Below, one piece after another: positions 55,770-64,000 of a DNA stretch of 64,000 nt. The notes beneath the pieces were generated by a model that was not told the origin of the DNA, made no database searches, and saw only the letters and a program-made list of their open reading frames with translations. The translations under genes and the position numbers were made by a program. Positions within the stretch are counted from its first letter, which is position 1. Each line of letters begins with the position of its first letter. Location of the stretch: assembly GCF_002924445.1 (NCBI RefSeq), contig NZ_PIGG01000031.1, positions 372,001-436,000 of the forward strand, given 5' to 3'. This DNA comes from Minwuia thermotolerans (lineage in GTDB: Bacteria > Pseudomonadota > Alphaproteobacteria > Minwuiales > Minwuiaceae).

Positions 55770-56610
55770 CCGCCTCCCGTTCTGCCGCCGTCAGTGACGC
55801 AGGCGCAGCGAGCATGTCGACAAGATATCCCTCGTTCTGCGCACCCAGCAGGCCGTCGCGGGTCGCTGCCACCTGCCGCGCGTCGCGGATGGCGTAAGGC
55901 TGGTCCTCGAACGGAAACAGGGTGGGCCAGCACTCCACATGCACCACGCCATCGAGATCGGCATTCCAGCCCGTCTCGAACGGCCAATAGAGTGTGCGTC
56001 TCGACCGGTCGAGGCTGCGGTTCAGTCGTTCGATCAGGGCAAGGCCCATGAGGGCCTGGCTGCCGACGGAACCGGCATAGGCGAGCTTCCAGACACTCTG
56101 AATGGACTTGTGTCCGGCCTCCCGAACCTGGCGCTCTACCAGGCGCCACTCCGTAAAGCCATGATGGCCGAATGGCGGGCGCGTCTCGTACACCGTTTCC
56201 GCCGCCTGCGTTCGGGGCCGCCCCCAGAAAGGTCCGGGCGGGTTGCCGATCCGGCGATTGAGCCGGTCCGCCACGTCGAAGCGGTTGTTGGCGTCCTTCG
56301 GTCCGTCCTCGACCAGCCCGAAGAGCAGTTGCGCCGCCGCCCGGCCGCCGCCCAGCCCGCTGCCGACCGGATAACCGAAGGGAAAATCCCAGGCGATCAG
56401 AGCCGGTCCAGCGACCTCCGCCAGCGCCCCGTGCAGCAGTTCCAGCAGATCCTGCCGGGTGCGGCAGTAGACCGGATCGAGCCGCCGCCCCAGAACGGCC
56501 AGCGCTGCCCAGCAGCGATTCTCCGTGGGCCGCTTCGGACCGGGGCTCGCGGCGGCGGAGAAGTCGACGACCGCGAGCAATTCGAACTCCGGATGCTTTT
56601 CGGAAACCAT
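55726..56610 (-). CDS. Conserved hypothetical protein, possible RNase H-like fold
   Basis: A 294-aa soluble protein. The beginning ELLAVVDFSAAASPGPKRP, followed by ALIAWDFPFGYPVGSG, recalls alphaproteobacterial proteins sometimes labelled CbiG- or DUF429-like, predicted to have an RNase H-type fold. The two Asp residues (VVDFS and AWDFP) would be metal ligands if so. There is no support for a cobalamin role here. The ATG at 56608-56610 is chosen; a GTG at 56650-56652 would extend it by 14 residues into the GNAT gene. The 3' end overlaps cca by 44 bp. Confidence 0.6.
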   Translation of the reverse strand: MVSEKHPEFELLAVVDFSAAASPGPKRPTENRCWAALAVLGRRLDPVYCRTRQDLLELLHGALAEVAGPALIAWDFPFGYPVGSGLGGGRAAAQLLFGLVEDGPKDANNRFDVADRLNRRIGNPPGPFWGRPRTQAAETVYETRPPFGHHGFTEWRLVERQVREAGHKSIQSVWKLAYAGSVGSQALMGLALIERLNRSLDRSRRTLYWPFETGWNADLDGVVHVECWPTLFPFEDQPYAIRDARQVAATRDGLLGAQNEGYLVDMLAAPASLTAAEREAVMTEEGWILGFPSR

Positions 56611-56628
56611 GCCATCAGACTGGCATGG
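56607..56628. repeat. Inverted repeat over a start codon
   Basis: CCATGCCA and TGGCATGG arms flank TCAGAC. In the mRNA of the 55726-56610 gene the start codon lies in the 3' arm, so the hairpin could limit its translation. It has no U-tract. Confidence 0.45.
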
Positions 56629-56638
56629 CGGCACGGCT

Positions 56639-57241
56639 TCAACCAGCGTCACGGCGGTCCGACAATTTCGGCACGTCCATAAATGCGCGGAACATCGCCT
56701 CGCCCTCCGCCGCCGCTTCTTCCATCAAGGTCAGATAGCTCGGCCAGGGCGGCGTGATACGTCCCTCGACGGCGCCGAAGCGGGTCTTCAGGGTTGCGCC
56801 GTTCTTTCCCGCCAGCCGCTGCATCCGATGGTTCTCCAGCAGGCAGATCATCTCGACGCGGCTTACGAAGCGGTTGCGGGCCATGTCGAGTATCCGCTCC
56901 AGCAGGGATGCGCCAATTCCCCGGTTCTGGAAACCGGGCTGGACCGAGATCGCCAGTTCGGCACGTCCGGACCAGACCTCGGGCGTGGCAATCAGTTCGG
57001 CGACCCCGCGCAGCTTGCCATCGACGAAGGCGCCGAGGATGGTGCTCCTGAGCCATTCGATGCGGCTGACATAGCGGACGATGAAGGCATCCTTGACGAT
57101 GCTGCAGAAGCGCATGCGCCGCGAAACCGGATCCAGCGACAGGAAATGATCGCGCAGGAGATCGCGCTCGAGAGAGGTGATTTTCCGCATCGTGACACGG
57201 CCAAGGCTGCCGGTTCCGTAAAGTTCGTGATCGGCAAGCAT
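56639..57241 (-). CDS. GNAT family N-acetyltransferase
   Basis: Acetyl-CoA-dependent acyltransferase (200 aa). The acetyl-CoA loop is QNRGIGASLLERILDMAR; RAELAISVQPGF is the preceding strand and ICLLENHRMQRLA the usual C-terminal part. The N-terminal RDLLRDHFLSLDPVSRRMRF resembles GNATs fused to or encoded with protein-modification systems, but the target is unknown. A very strong ribosome-binding site (TAGGAGGT) lies just before the ATG, and two TGC/GCA dyads lie in its upstream gap. Confidence 0.9.
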   Translation of the reverse strand: MLADHELYGTGSLGRVTMRKITSLERDLLRDHFLSLDPVSRRMRFCSIVKDAFIVRYVSRIEWLRSTILGAFVDGKLRGVAELIATPEVWSGRAELAISVQPGFQNRGIGASLLERILDMARNRFVSRVEMICLLENHRMQRLAGKNGATLKTRFGAVEGRITPPWPSYLTLMEEAAAEGEAMFRAFMDVPKLSDRRDAG

Positions 57242-57290
57242 GGAAGACCTCCTAAAGGACGAGCCTTCCTCCCCATTTGCGGCTACGATC

Positions 57291-57360
57291 TTGTGCGCCG
57301 CACAACAGCTGAGGTGTTCTCGATTCCTCGACTTTCAAGAGGAGATGTGCGGTGCACAAT
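57291..57360. promoter_or_regulatory. Two PhaR-like dyads upstream of the GNAT gene
   Basis: TTGTGCGCCGCACAA (57291-57305) is a dyad with 6-bp arms around GCC. TGTGC-GGT-GCACA (57346-57358) is a second one. The latter shares TGTGCGGTGCA with the phaZ upstream dyad. They occupy the 136-bp gap between the secreted-protein gene and the GNAT gene. Shared control with phaZ is inferred. Confidence 0.45.
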
Positions 57361-57377
57361 CGCGCCGCCCGGCGCTG

Positions 57378-57917
57378 CTACTTCGCGAACTTGATCAGCT
57401 TGCCGCGGGCCGTGCGCACCGGCTGCCCGTCGACGGTACGGATGAACTCGAGTTCCATGCCGAGATCGGTGAGCGTGCGGCGGTAGACCTGAAGCTCAGC
57501 CGTGCCGTCCGCCGCCACCCCCAGGCCGTAGACGGTCAGCGTCTGCTCCTCCAGCCGGGCCCAGTAGTAGCCTTCCCCGCTCATCGGATCGCCGCCGCGC
57601 GCCGAACGCCAGACCTTCTTGCGGTCGGGATCGGGCACGAAGCTGACCCGGGCCTCCTTCAGCACTTCGACCGGGGCGTCCGGAATGCCCTTCTGACGCA
57701 GGATCGTGGCCCAGCGCACCGAGAACCCGCCGCCGCTCTCGCCGCGGATTTCCACGTCCATATCGCGCGCGGTGACGCGGAAATGCGTGCTGATATCGCT
57801 CTCGGAAACGGCGCTGCCGCGCCAGACGCCCTCGAACGCGCCGATGGAAACTTCACGCGCCTGCGCGAGACCGACACTCGCGGCCATGATGAGTACGAAG
57901 AAAACGGCCCTGATCAT
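57378..57917 (-). CDS. Secreted hypothetical protein
   Basis: A 179-aa protein with an N-terminal signal peptide (AVFFVLIMAASVGLAQA, cleavage probably after AQA near residue 20), so periplasmic. The rest is beta-rich (VWRGSAVSESDISTHFRV, then RGKLIKF at the end) and resembles lipocalin-like periplasmic barrels, but I do not recognise a family. The ATG at 57915-57917 directly precedes the signal peptide. It is 60 bp downstream of the IscU-like gene and may be its own unit. Confidence 0.75.
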   Translation of the reverse strand: MIRAVFFVLIMAASVGLAQAREVSIGAFEGVWRGSAVSESDISTHFRVTARDMDVEIRGESGGGFSVRWATILRQKGIPDAPVEVLKEARVSFVPDPDRKKVWRSARGGDPMSGEGYYWARLEEQTLTVYGLGVAADGTAELQVYRRTLTDLGMELEFIRTVDGQPVRTARGKLIKFAK

Positions 57918-57977
57918 GAAACTCCCCCCGGCTGAACCTTCGGGCGGCAAGTCTACCGGGGCGCGGCGAATGTGCAA

Positions 57978-58385
57978 TCAGCCCGCGCCTTCGGCCGCCT
58001 CGGCCACGCCCTGAAAGGGCATCAGGATGCAGACATGGCGGTTGAGATGGGGCTTCATCGGTTCGAAAAGCGCAAAGAATTCAGGCGGGTCACCGCCGTC
58101 CTTCAGAAATCTCTCGACCTCGGCCGCAACATTCGCGATCTCCTCGACACGCCGGCCCGGCATGCGCTCGCCGACGATGGAGGCGGAGGCCTGGCAGACC
58201 AGACAGGCCCGGATTTCATAGCCGATCTCGACCACCTTGCCGTCCTCCAGGCGCACGTCCAGCTTCAGGCGGTCGCCGCAGAAGGGGTTGCGGATCTCCG
58301 CCGACCCGTCCGGGTTCTCCAGCCGCCCGGCCCCGCTGGCCCGCGCCGCCAGCTTCAGCAGTTCCGTCTGCTCCAGTTCGCTCAA
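57978..58385 (-). CDS. IscU/SufU-like iron-sulfur scaffold protein
   Basis: Scaffold on which Fe-S clusters are built before transfer (135 aa). The three cluster-ligand cysteines are seen in NPFCGDRL, ACLVCQASASI and RHVCILMPF, the SufU/IscU pattern, with the Asp after the first Cys. It overlaps the MocA-like gene by 4 bp as the last gene of the molybdenum-hydroxylase maturation operon. A role in loading the 2Fe-2S subunit of that enzyme is an attractive inference. No isc or suf genes are near. Confidence 0.85.
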   Translation of the reverse strand: MSELEQTELLKLAARASGAGRLENPDGSAEIRNPFCGDRLKLDVRLEDGKVVEIGYEIRACLVCQASASIVGERMPGRRVEEIANVAAEVERFLKDGGDPPEFFALFEPMKPHLNRHVCILMPFQGVAEAAEGAG

Positions 58386-59986
58386 GCCAGTTTCTCCAGC
58401 GCCTCTGGCGTGTCCACGTCCAGAAAGATGGCCTCGTCATCCACCGCGATCTCGGCGACCATGTCCTCATGCCGGCCGATCAGATGTTTCGCGCCCACGT
58501 CGCCGGCAATATCCCGCACTTCTGCGAAGAACTGCCGGTCGAACAGCACGGGATTGCCCCGCTTGCCCTCCCGTGTGGGCACGCAGATGGCGCGCCCCTC
58601 GACCGGGTTGTAGGCGCTGATCAGCCGGTCGATCAGCCCTTCCGTCACCCGCGGCATGTCGCCAAGACAGACGACGACGGCCTCGCAGTCTTCAGGCGCG
58701 GCCTGCAGACCGGCGTTCAGCGAGGTGCTTAGTCCCTCCGCATAGTCCGGGTTCTCCACGAAGATGGCCTCGGGCGCGTCACCCAGCGCCTCGCGGACGC
58801 GCTCACTCTCATGGCCTGTCACAACGATGACAGGAGACGCCTTGCTGGCGGCGATGGCGTCCCAGGCGTGGCGGACCAGCGGCTTGCCCGCGACCGTCGC
58901 CAGCAGCTTGTTCACCGCCCCCATGCGCCGCGACTGGCCGGCGGCGAGAAGGATGGCGGCCACCTTCGGCATGCGCGGCGCGGTCGAGGCGCGCTTCTCC
59001 CGGGGCGCCCCGCGCTGACCCGTGTCGACCAGCAGACCGCCGACCCCCATGGCCATGATCTCGCCCGGCCCGACTTCAAGACCGGCGGCCAGGCGGTTGA
59101 TGACCCAGTCGAATCCGTTCTCCTTCGGGCTTCGGGCGCAGCCCGGCGCGCCGATCACCGGCACATCCCCGATCCGCGCCATCAGCATCAGGTTGCCCGG
59201 ATCGACCGGCATGCCGTAATGGTCGATCCCGCCGCCGGCGGCGACGATCCCCGCCGGCACCACGTCGCGGCGGTCGGTGATCGCGGACGCCGAAAAGATC
59301 ACGATGGGCGCGAGACCGGCCGCCGCCTGTTTCGCCACCGCCTCCGCCACCGCGTCCTCGTGATGGTCGATGGTGACCGCCTCGGCGACCTCGCCACCGG
59401 TCCGTTCGAGACGCCGGCGCATCAGTTCCACGCCCTTGTCGATCACGCTCGCCTTGGTTTCCGGCAGCCGGGTCGAGATCACGCCGACGCGCCGCGCCCG
59501 GAAGGGCGCGACCCGCACCGCGCCGGCCGCCCGCTCGGCGGCGGCAGCGAGCAGATGCGCCTCGACCGCGAAGGGGATGATCTTGACAGTCGCCAGCATC
59601 TGCCCCTTCTCAACGGCGTCGAAAGGCCGGAGCGTGGCAATGGTGATGGACTCGTCGATCGAATTGATCGCCGCAACGATCTCCGGATCGATGCAAACGA
59701 TTCCAGATACTTCCGCGTAGATATTGCAGCGGCCCGTGAACGGCGCGTTGACAGCGGCGCCGTCCCCGCAGGCGGCCTCGGCGATGCGTCCGGCCGCCTC
59801 GTCCTCACCGACGTCACCGTCCTCCAGACGGGCCGCGAGGATGTCGGCAGCGCCGCCCTGCGCCAGACCGTCGACGTCCTGTCGGGTCAGCCGATGCCCC
59901 TTCTTCAGGCGGCGGCCATCCACCGTGACCGAGTGGGCGAGGAGCGCCCCTTCCGCCTCATCAAGTGGAAACCGGCCGAACCTCAC
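58382..59986 (-). CDS. MoeA-like domain fused to MocA-type molybdenum cofactor cytidylyltransferase
   Basis: Bifunctional protein (534 aa). Residues 1-335 are a molybdopterin-binding (MoeA/MogA-like) domain with IFSASAITDRRDVVPAGI and PVIGAPGCARSPKENGFD. Residues 339-534 are a nucleotidyltransferase with LLAAGQSRRMGAVNKLL, ENPDYAEGLSTSLNAGL, VVCLGDMPRV and RGNPVLFD, the MocA pattern that attaches CMP to give molybdopterin cytosine dinucleotide, the cofactor of CoxL-type enzymes. GTG start at 59984-59986, overlapping the preceding xdhC stop. The long upstream open frame is not protein-like. Confidence 0.9.
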   Translation of the reverse strand: MRFGRFPLDEAEGALLAHSVTVDGRRLKKGHRLTRQDVDGLAQGGAADILAARLEDGDVGEDEAAGRIAEAACGDGAAVNAPFTGRCNIYAEVSGIVCIDPEIVAAINSIDESITIATLRPFDAVEKGQMLATVKIIPFAVEAHLLAAAAERAAGAVRVAPFRARRVGVISTRLPETKASVIDKGVELMRRRLERTGGEVAEAVTIDHHEDAVAEAVAKQAAAGLAPIVIFSASAITDRRDVVPAGIVAAGGGIDHYGMPVDPGNLMLMARIGDVPVIGAPGCARSPKENGFDWVINRLAAGLEVGPGEIMAMGVGGLLVDTGQRGAPREKRASTAPRMPKVAAILLAAGQSRRMGAVNKLLATVAGKPLVRHAWDAIAASKASPVIVVTGHESERVREALGDAPEAIFVENPDYAEGLSTSLNAGLQAAPEDCEAVVVCLGDMPRVTEGLIDRLISAYNPVEGRAICVPTREGKRGNPVLFDRQFFAEVRDIAGDVGAKHLIGRHEDMVAEIAVDDEAIFLDVDTPEALEKLA

Positions 59987-60657
59987 GCCGCGCCCCGGAG
60001 CGCCGCCGTCACCTGTGCCATGACGGAGACGGCGATCTCCGCCGGCGACTTGGCGCCGATGTCGAGGCCGACGGGCGCGTGGATGCGGCCGATCTCGGCC
60101 TTGGAATAGCCGGCGCCCTCCAGGCGCTGCACGCGCTTGGCATGGGTCCGTTTGGAGCCCAGCGAACCGACATAGAACGCTTCCGACCTCAGCGCCGCCT
60201 GCAGCGCCGGATCGTCCAGTTTCGGATCGTGGGTCAACGTGACGATCGCTGTGCGGTGATCGGGCTTCAGCTCGGCCATGGCGTCGTCGGGCCATTCGTC
60301 GACAATGCGGATATCGGGAAAACGCTCCGGCGTCGCCCAGGCCTGGCGGGGGTCGATGATGGTGACGGCATAGCCCGTCATCTGCGCCATGGGCGCCAGG
60401 AACTGCGCGATGTGGACTGCGCCGACGATGATCATGCGCAGCGGCGGGTTGAAGACGTTGAGGAAGACCTGTCCGTCGTCGGTTTCCACCGTCGCCGGCT
60501 TGTCGGCGCGGATCGCGGCCTCGGCCTCGGCCTGAAGCGGATCGTCTCCGCCCGGCCGGATCAGACGCTGCGCGCCGCTCTCGAGCACGGTCGCCAGAAC
60601 AACGGACCGCTTGGCATCGCGGTCCGCCAGCAATTCCCTGAGGATGTCGCGGTCCAT
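59983..60657 (-). CDS. XdhC family protein, Rossmann (C-terminal) domain
   Basis: Half of XdhC, the chaperone that binds and sulfurates Mo cofactor before insertion into xanthine dehydrogenase-type enzymes (224 aa). The Rossmann part reads RMIIVGAVHIAQFLAPMAQ, with PRQAWATPERFPD after the second strand and YVGSLGSKRTHAKR. The ending IHAPVGLDIGAKSPAEIAVS is diagnostic. The partner domain is the separate upstream gene, which ends directly before this start. Confidence 0.92.
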   Translation of the reverse strand: MDRDILRELLADRDAKRSVVLATVLESGAQRLIRPGGDDPLQAEAEAAIRADKPATVETDDGQVFLNVFNPPLRMIIVGAVHIAQFLAPMAQMTGYAVTIIDPRQAWATPERFPDIRIVDEWPDDAMAELKPDHRTAIVTLTHDPKLDDPALQAALRSEAFYVGSLGSKRTHAKRVQRLEGAGYSKAEIGRIHAPVGLDIGAKSPAEIAVSVMAQVTAALRGAA

Positions 60658-60981
60658 CTAGCTCAGCTTCTCCACGAAGACGGAGATGCGGCCGCCGCAG
60701 GCAAGGCCCACTTCCCAGGCCTCGTCATTGGACACGCCGAACTCCAGCAGCTTCGGCGCACCCGACTGCATGATCTGCTGGGCCTCGGCGACGACCGCGC
60801 CCTCGACGCAGCCGCCCGAAACCGAGCCGATGAAGTCGCCGCTGTCCGAGACGGCAAGCTGGCTGCCGGCCGGGCGCGGCGCGGAACCCCAGGTCGAGAC
60901 CACCGTGGCCAGGGCCACCTTGCGGCCTGCGTCCTGCCAGTCCGCCGCCGTCTGCAGGATGTCGCTGCGTTCCTGGTTCAT
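60658..60981 (-). CDS. XdhC family protein, N-terminal domain
   Basis: A 107-aa stand-alone XdhC/CoxI N-terminal domain: VALATVVSTWGSAPRPAGSQ, FIGSVSGGCVEGAVV and GLACGGRISVFVEKL. The conserved cysteines of SGGCVEG and LACGG would take part in sulfur or cofactor handling. Two-gene XdhC splits are known in alphaproteobacteria. It overlaps coxE by 4 bp. Confidence 0.92.
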   Translation of the reverse strand: MNQERSDILQTAADWQDAGRKVALATVVSTWGSAPRPAGSQLAVSDSGDFIGSVSGGCVEGAVVAEAQQIMQSGAPKLLEFGVSNDEAWEVGLACGGRISVFVEKLS

Positions 60982-62257
60982 GTCTGCGCCTCCGCCTCCG
61001 CCTCTGCCATGATGCCCGCGCCTGCATTGCGGCGCCGGCCGAGATCGCTCAGGGCGGCCGTCAGGTCGCCGAGACTCTGAAGATTGTGGACCGGCAGAAA
61101 TTCGTCAACATGAGGCAGGATCGCCCGGATGCCGCGCGCCCTTGGCTTGAAGCCGTCATAGCGCAGGAGCGGGTTCAGCCAGATCAGCCGCCGGCACGAC
61201 TTGTGGAGCCGCTCCATCTCCTTCTCCAGCCCCTCGCCGGCATCCCGGTCCAGACCGTCGGTGATCAGCAGGACCACCGCGCCCTGCCCCAGCACCCGCC
61301 TGGACCAGTACTGGTTGAACTCGGCCAGGGTCGCACCGATACGCGTTCCGCCGGACCAGTCCTGCACCTGGTCGCCGATCCGCTCCAGCGCCAGGTCGAT
61401 GTCGCGGTGCCTGAGATGGCGGCTGATATTGGTCAGCCGGGTGCCGAAGACGAAACTGTGGACCCGGTCCCGGTCGTTGGTCACCGCATGCATGAAGTGC
61501 AGCATCATTCGCGAATAACGCTCCATGGAGCCGGAAATGTCGCAGAGGATGACCAGCGGAGGATGGCGCCGGACGCGGGCGCGGTGTTCCAGCTTCACGA
61601 TGTCGCCGCCTGACTTCAACGTCGAGCGGAAGGACCGGCGCATGTCGACACGGCGGCCATGGGCCTGGGGCGCGAAGCGCCGGGTCTTGATGTCGGCCAG
61701 CGGCAGACGCATGCGCTGGATCGCCTTGCGCGCCCGCTCCAGCTCCTCAGCCGTCATGTCCTCGAAGTCCTTGGCCTGCAACCGTTCCTCGTCGGAGACG
61801 GTCAGCGACATGTCGACTTCGAGTTCCTTTTTCTCGCCGACCGGCTGGTCTTCCTGCGCGCGCGCCAGCGCCTCGGCGACGCGGCGCATCGCCTTCTTCT
61901 TCTCCGCCGGTGTCTCCTCGATGTCGGGATGCACGACGGGCATCAGCAGCGACATCATCTTTTCCAGCAGTTCCGGATTGCGCCAGAAGATCTGGAACGC
62001 CTGGTCGAACAGCTCCTTCTGGTCGCGGCGCTTCACGAAGATCGCGTGCAGGGTCCAGTAGAAGTCGTCGCGGCGGCGCAGGCCGGCGATCTCGACCGCG
62101 CGGATCGCGTCCAGCATCTGGCCCGGGCCCACCGGCAGGCCGGCGGCCCTGAGGGCGCGCGCGAAGTACATGATGTTCTCGGCGAAGCGTCCGCCGCCGG
62201 TGCTTCCGCCATCCCTCTCCGGGCCGCCGGCACCGGCGGCGGGCGGCATGTCGGGGC

Positions 62258-62261
<4 letters not shown>
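60978..62261 (-). CDS. coxE: VWA-domain protein CoxE
   Basis: CoxE-type von Willebrand factor A protein (427 aa), partner of the CoxD ATPase in finishing the Mo-Cu or Mo active site. The N-terminal helical part (ALRAAGLPVGPGQMLDAIRA) precedes the VWA domain with MIDAS motif CDISGSMERYSR and SGGTRIGATLAEFNQ. The acidic, lysine-rich middle is typical. It overlaps both neighbours by 4 bp. Confidence 0.92.
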
Positions 62262-63184
<923 letters not shown>

Positions 63185-63240
63185 GCGGGATTTCTCCGGT
63201 TGGCGGGTTCAGCGGGACTTAGAGAGCGGGCTTCGGCCGG

Positions 63241-63426
63241 TCAAGCCGGCCAGCGGACCAGCAGTGTGGTGAAGATGACGAGCACGAGGACAAGCAGCAC
63301 GGCCCAGGTCCACGGGCCCATGGACCGGCGCGCGCGCGCCTCCCGGACGGCCCGTTCCGCGGCTTCCGCAGGCGAAGGGGCCGGAGCGCCGGTCTCCTTC
63401 TCCCCCGGCGCATTCCTGTCAGCCAT
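63241..63426 (-). CDS. Small C-tail-anchored membrane protein
   Basis: A 61-aa protein: a charged, alanine-rich cytosolic part (residues 1-38) and one C-terminal membrane helix (WTWAVLLVLVLVIFTTLLV). No known family. It overlaps the end of the dehydrogenase gene by 8 bp and precedes coxD by 57 bp, so it may be co-transcribed with either. Confidence 0.6.
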   Translation of the reverse strand: MADRNAPGEKETGAPAPSPAEAAERAVREARARRSMGPWTWAVLLVLVLVIFTTLLVRWPA

Positions 63427-64000
63427 AGGATTTCTGGAGCTGCCGCAGACGCCGGATCAGACTGGAGGTATCCCAGCGGCCGCCGCCCATGGACTGGACG
63501 TCGCCGTAGAACTGGTCGACCAGACCGGCCACAGGCAGGCTCGCACCGATCCTTTTGCCTTCCTCCAGGCAGAGGCCCAGGTCCTTGCGCATCCAGTCGA
63601 CGGCGAAGCCGAAATCGAACTTGTCGTCCAGCATGGTTTCGTAGCGGTTTTCCATCTGCCAGGACTGGGCGGCGCCCTTGGAGATCACGTCGATCACCGC
63701 GCGGCCGTCGAGACCGGCTTTCTGGGCGAAGTGCAGCGCCTCCGACAGGCCCTGGACCAGACCGGCGATGCAGATCTGGTTGACCATCTTGGTCAGCTGG
63801 CCGGCGCCGACGCCGCCCAGCCGTTCGCAGGCGCGGGCGTAGCAGTCGATGGCCGGCTTCGCAGCGTCGAAATGCGCCTGATCGCCGCCGCACATCACGG
63901 TCAGCACGCCGTTTTCCGCCCCGGCCTGACCGCCGGAGACCGGCGCGTCGACGAAGCCCAGTCCCATCTCCGCGCCCTTGGCGGCAAGCTCGCGGGCGAC
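63419..64000 (-). CDS. 3-hydroxyisobutyrate dehydrogenase family protein, partial
   Basis: NAD(P)-dependent beta-hydroxyacid dehydrogenase; only the C-terminal 193 residues lie in the window, the Rossmann domain being beyond the right edge. Seen are the substrate-binding FVDAPVSGGQAGAENG, the catalytic Lys in GAGQLTKMVNQI, and the helical C-terminal domain with DFGFAVDWMRKDLGLCLEEG. Valine catabolism (MmsB) or tartronate semialdehyde reduction are the usual roles, and the sequence alone cannot decide between them. Confidence 0.9.
   Translation of the reverse strand, partial: VARELAAKGAEMGLGFVDAPVSGGQAGAENGVLTVMCGGDQAHFDAAKPAIDCYARACERLGGVGAGQLTKMVNQICIAGLVQGLSEALHFAQKAGLDGRAVIDVISKGAAQSWQMENRYETMLDDKFDFGFAVDWMRKDLGLCLEEGKRIGASLPVAGLVDQFYGDVQSMGGGRWDTSSLIRRLRQLQKSYG

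Overview
This 64 kb window is high-GC (roughly two thirds G+C by eye), gene-dense DNA from an alphaproteobacterium, most like a Rhodospirillales-type lineage. The evidence is a hemC-hemD-Mic60-hemY operon divergent from tsaD, an rpmH-rnpA-yidD-yidC-engB-argB operon, a comF-grxC-nitrilase operon, a DUF1285-NUDIX-DUF6111-cca cluster, an HWE-type kinase, and a CoxDE/XdhC maturation operon. I cannot name the species. No stretch longer than 300 bp lacks a gene; the largest gap (281 bp, 10831-11111) is the regulatory region of a polyhydroxyalkanoate (PHA) depolymerase gene.

Layout. 1-1338: edge of a genomic island, with a P4-type integrase running off the left edge next to tRNA-Thr(CGU). 1430-2729: quinone oxidoreductase and a small monooxygenase. 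2780-9468: haem synthesis (hemC, hemD, Mic60, hemY) and the divergent tsaD-meaB pair. 9558-9911: rpmB. 10069-15154: a dienelactone-hydrolase-like enzyme, then phaZ, a GlpD-like protein that has lost its FAD motifs, and an acyl-CoA ligase. 15336-19258: acyl-CoA dehydrogenase, an exporter, a 2OG oxygenase, small membrane proteins and MarC. 19441-21753: an orphan CoxL-type molybdenum hydroxylase subunit. 21861-24706: nitrilase, grxC, comF and an NDUFAF5-like methyltransferase. 24714-29377: argB, engB, yidC, yidD, rnpA and rpmH. 29539-37430: flavoprotein, large catalase and an RND efflux pair. 37608-41497: a CheB-CheR-PAS-HWE kinase fusion with its single-domain response regulator. 41534-45402: tRNA-Lys(CUU), a phosphodiesterase-like protein, exporter, GST, SDR and cupin. 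45416-52969: MBL hydrolase and a MoxR-DUF58-DUF4159 membrane cluster. 53061-57917: DUF1285, NUDIX, DUF6111, cca, a conserved hypothetical, GNAT and a secreted protein. 57978-63184: a tightly overlapping operon for molybdenum-hydroxylase maturation (CoxD, CoxE, XdhC-N, XdhC-C, MoeA-like/MocA fusion, IscU-like scaffold). The right edge holds a partial 3-hydroxyisobutyrate dehydrogenase family gene.

How the genes work together. Most operons use 4-base ATGA/GTGA overlaps, so translational coupling is the rule. The CoxDE-XdhC-MocA operon would mature the CoxL-type enzyme encoded about 37 kb away. The phaZ operon links PHA mobilisation to CoA-ester metabolism and carries repeated TGC/GCA dyads like those bound by the PHA repressor PhaR; the same 11-mer recurs upstream of a GNAT gene at 57 kb. 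The least ordinary items are the FAD-motif-less GlpD-like protein, the sensor kinase fusion with substitutions in its CheB triad and ATP-binding N-box, and the Fe-S scaffold gene at the end of the molybdenum operon.
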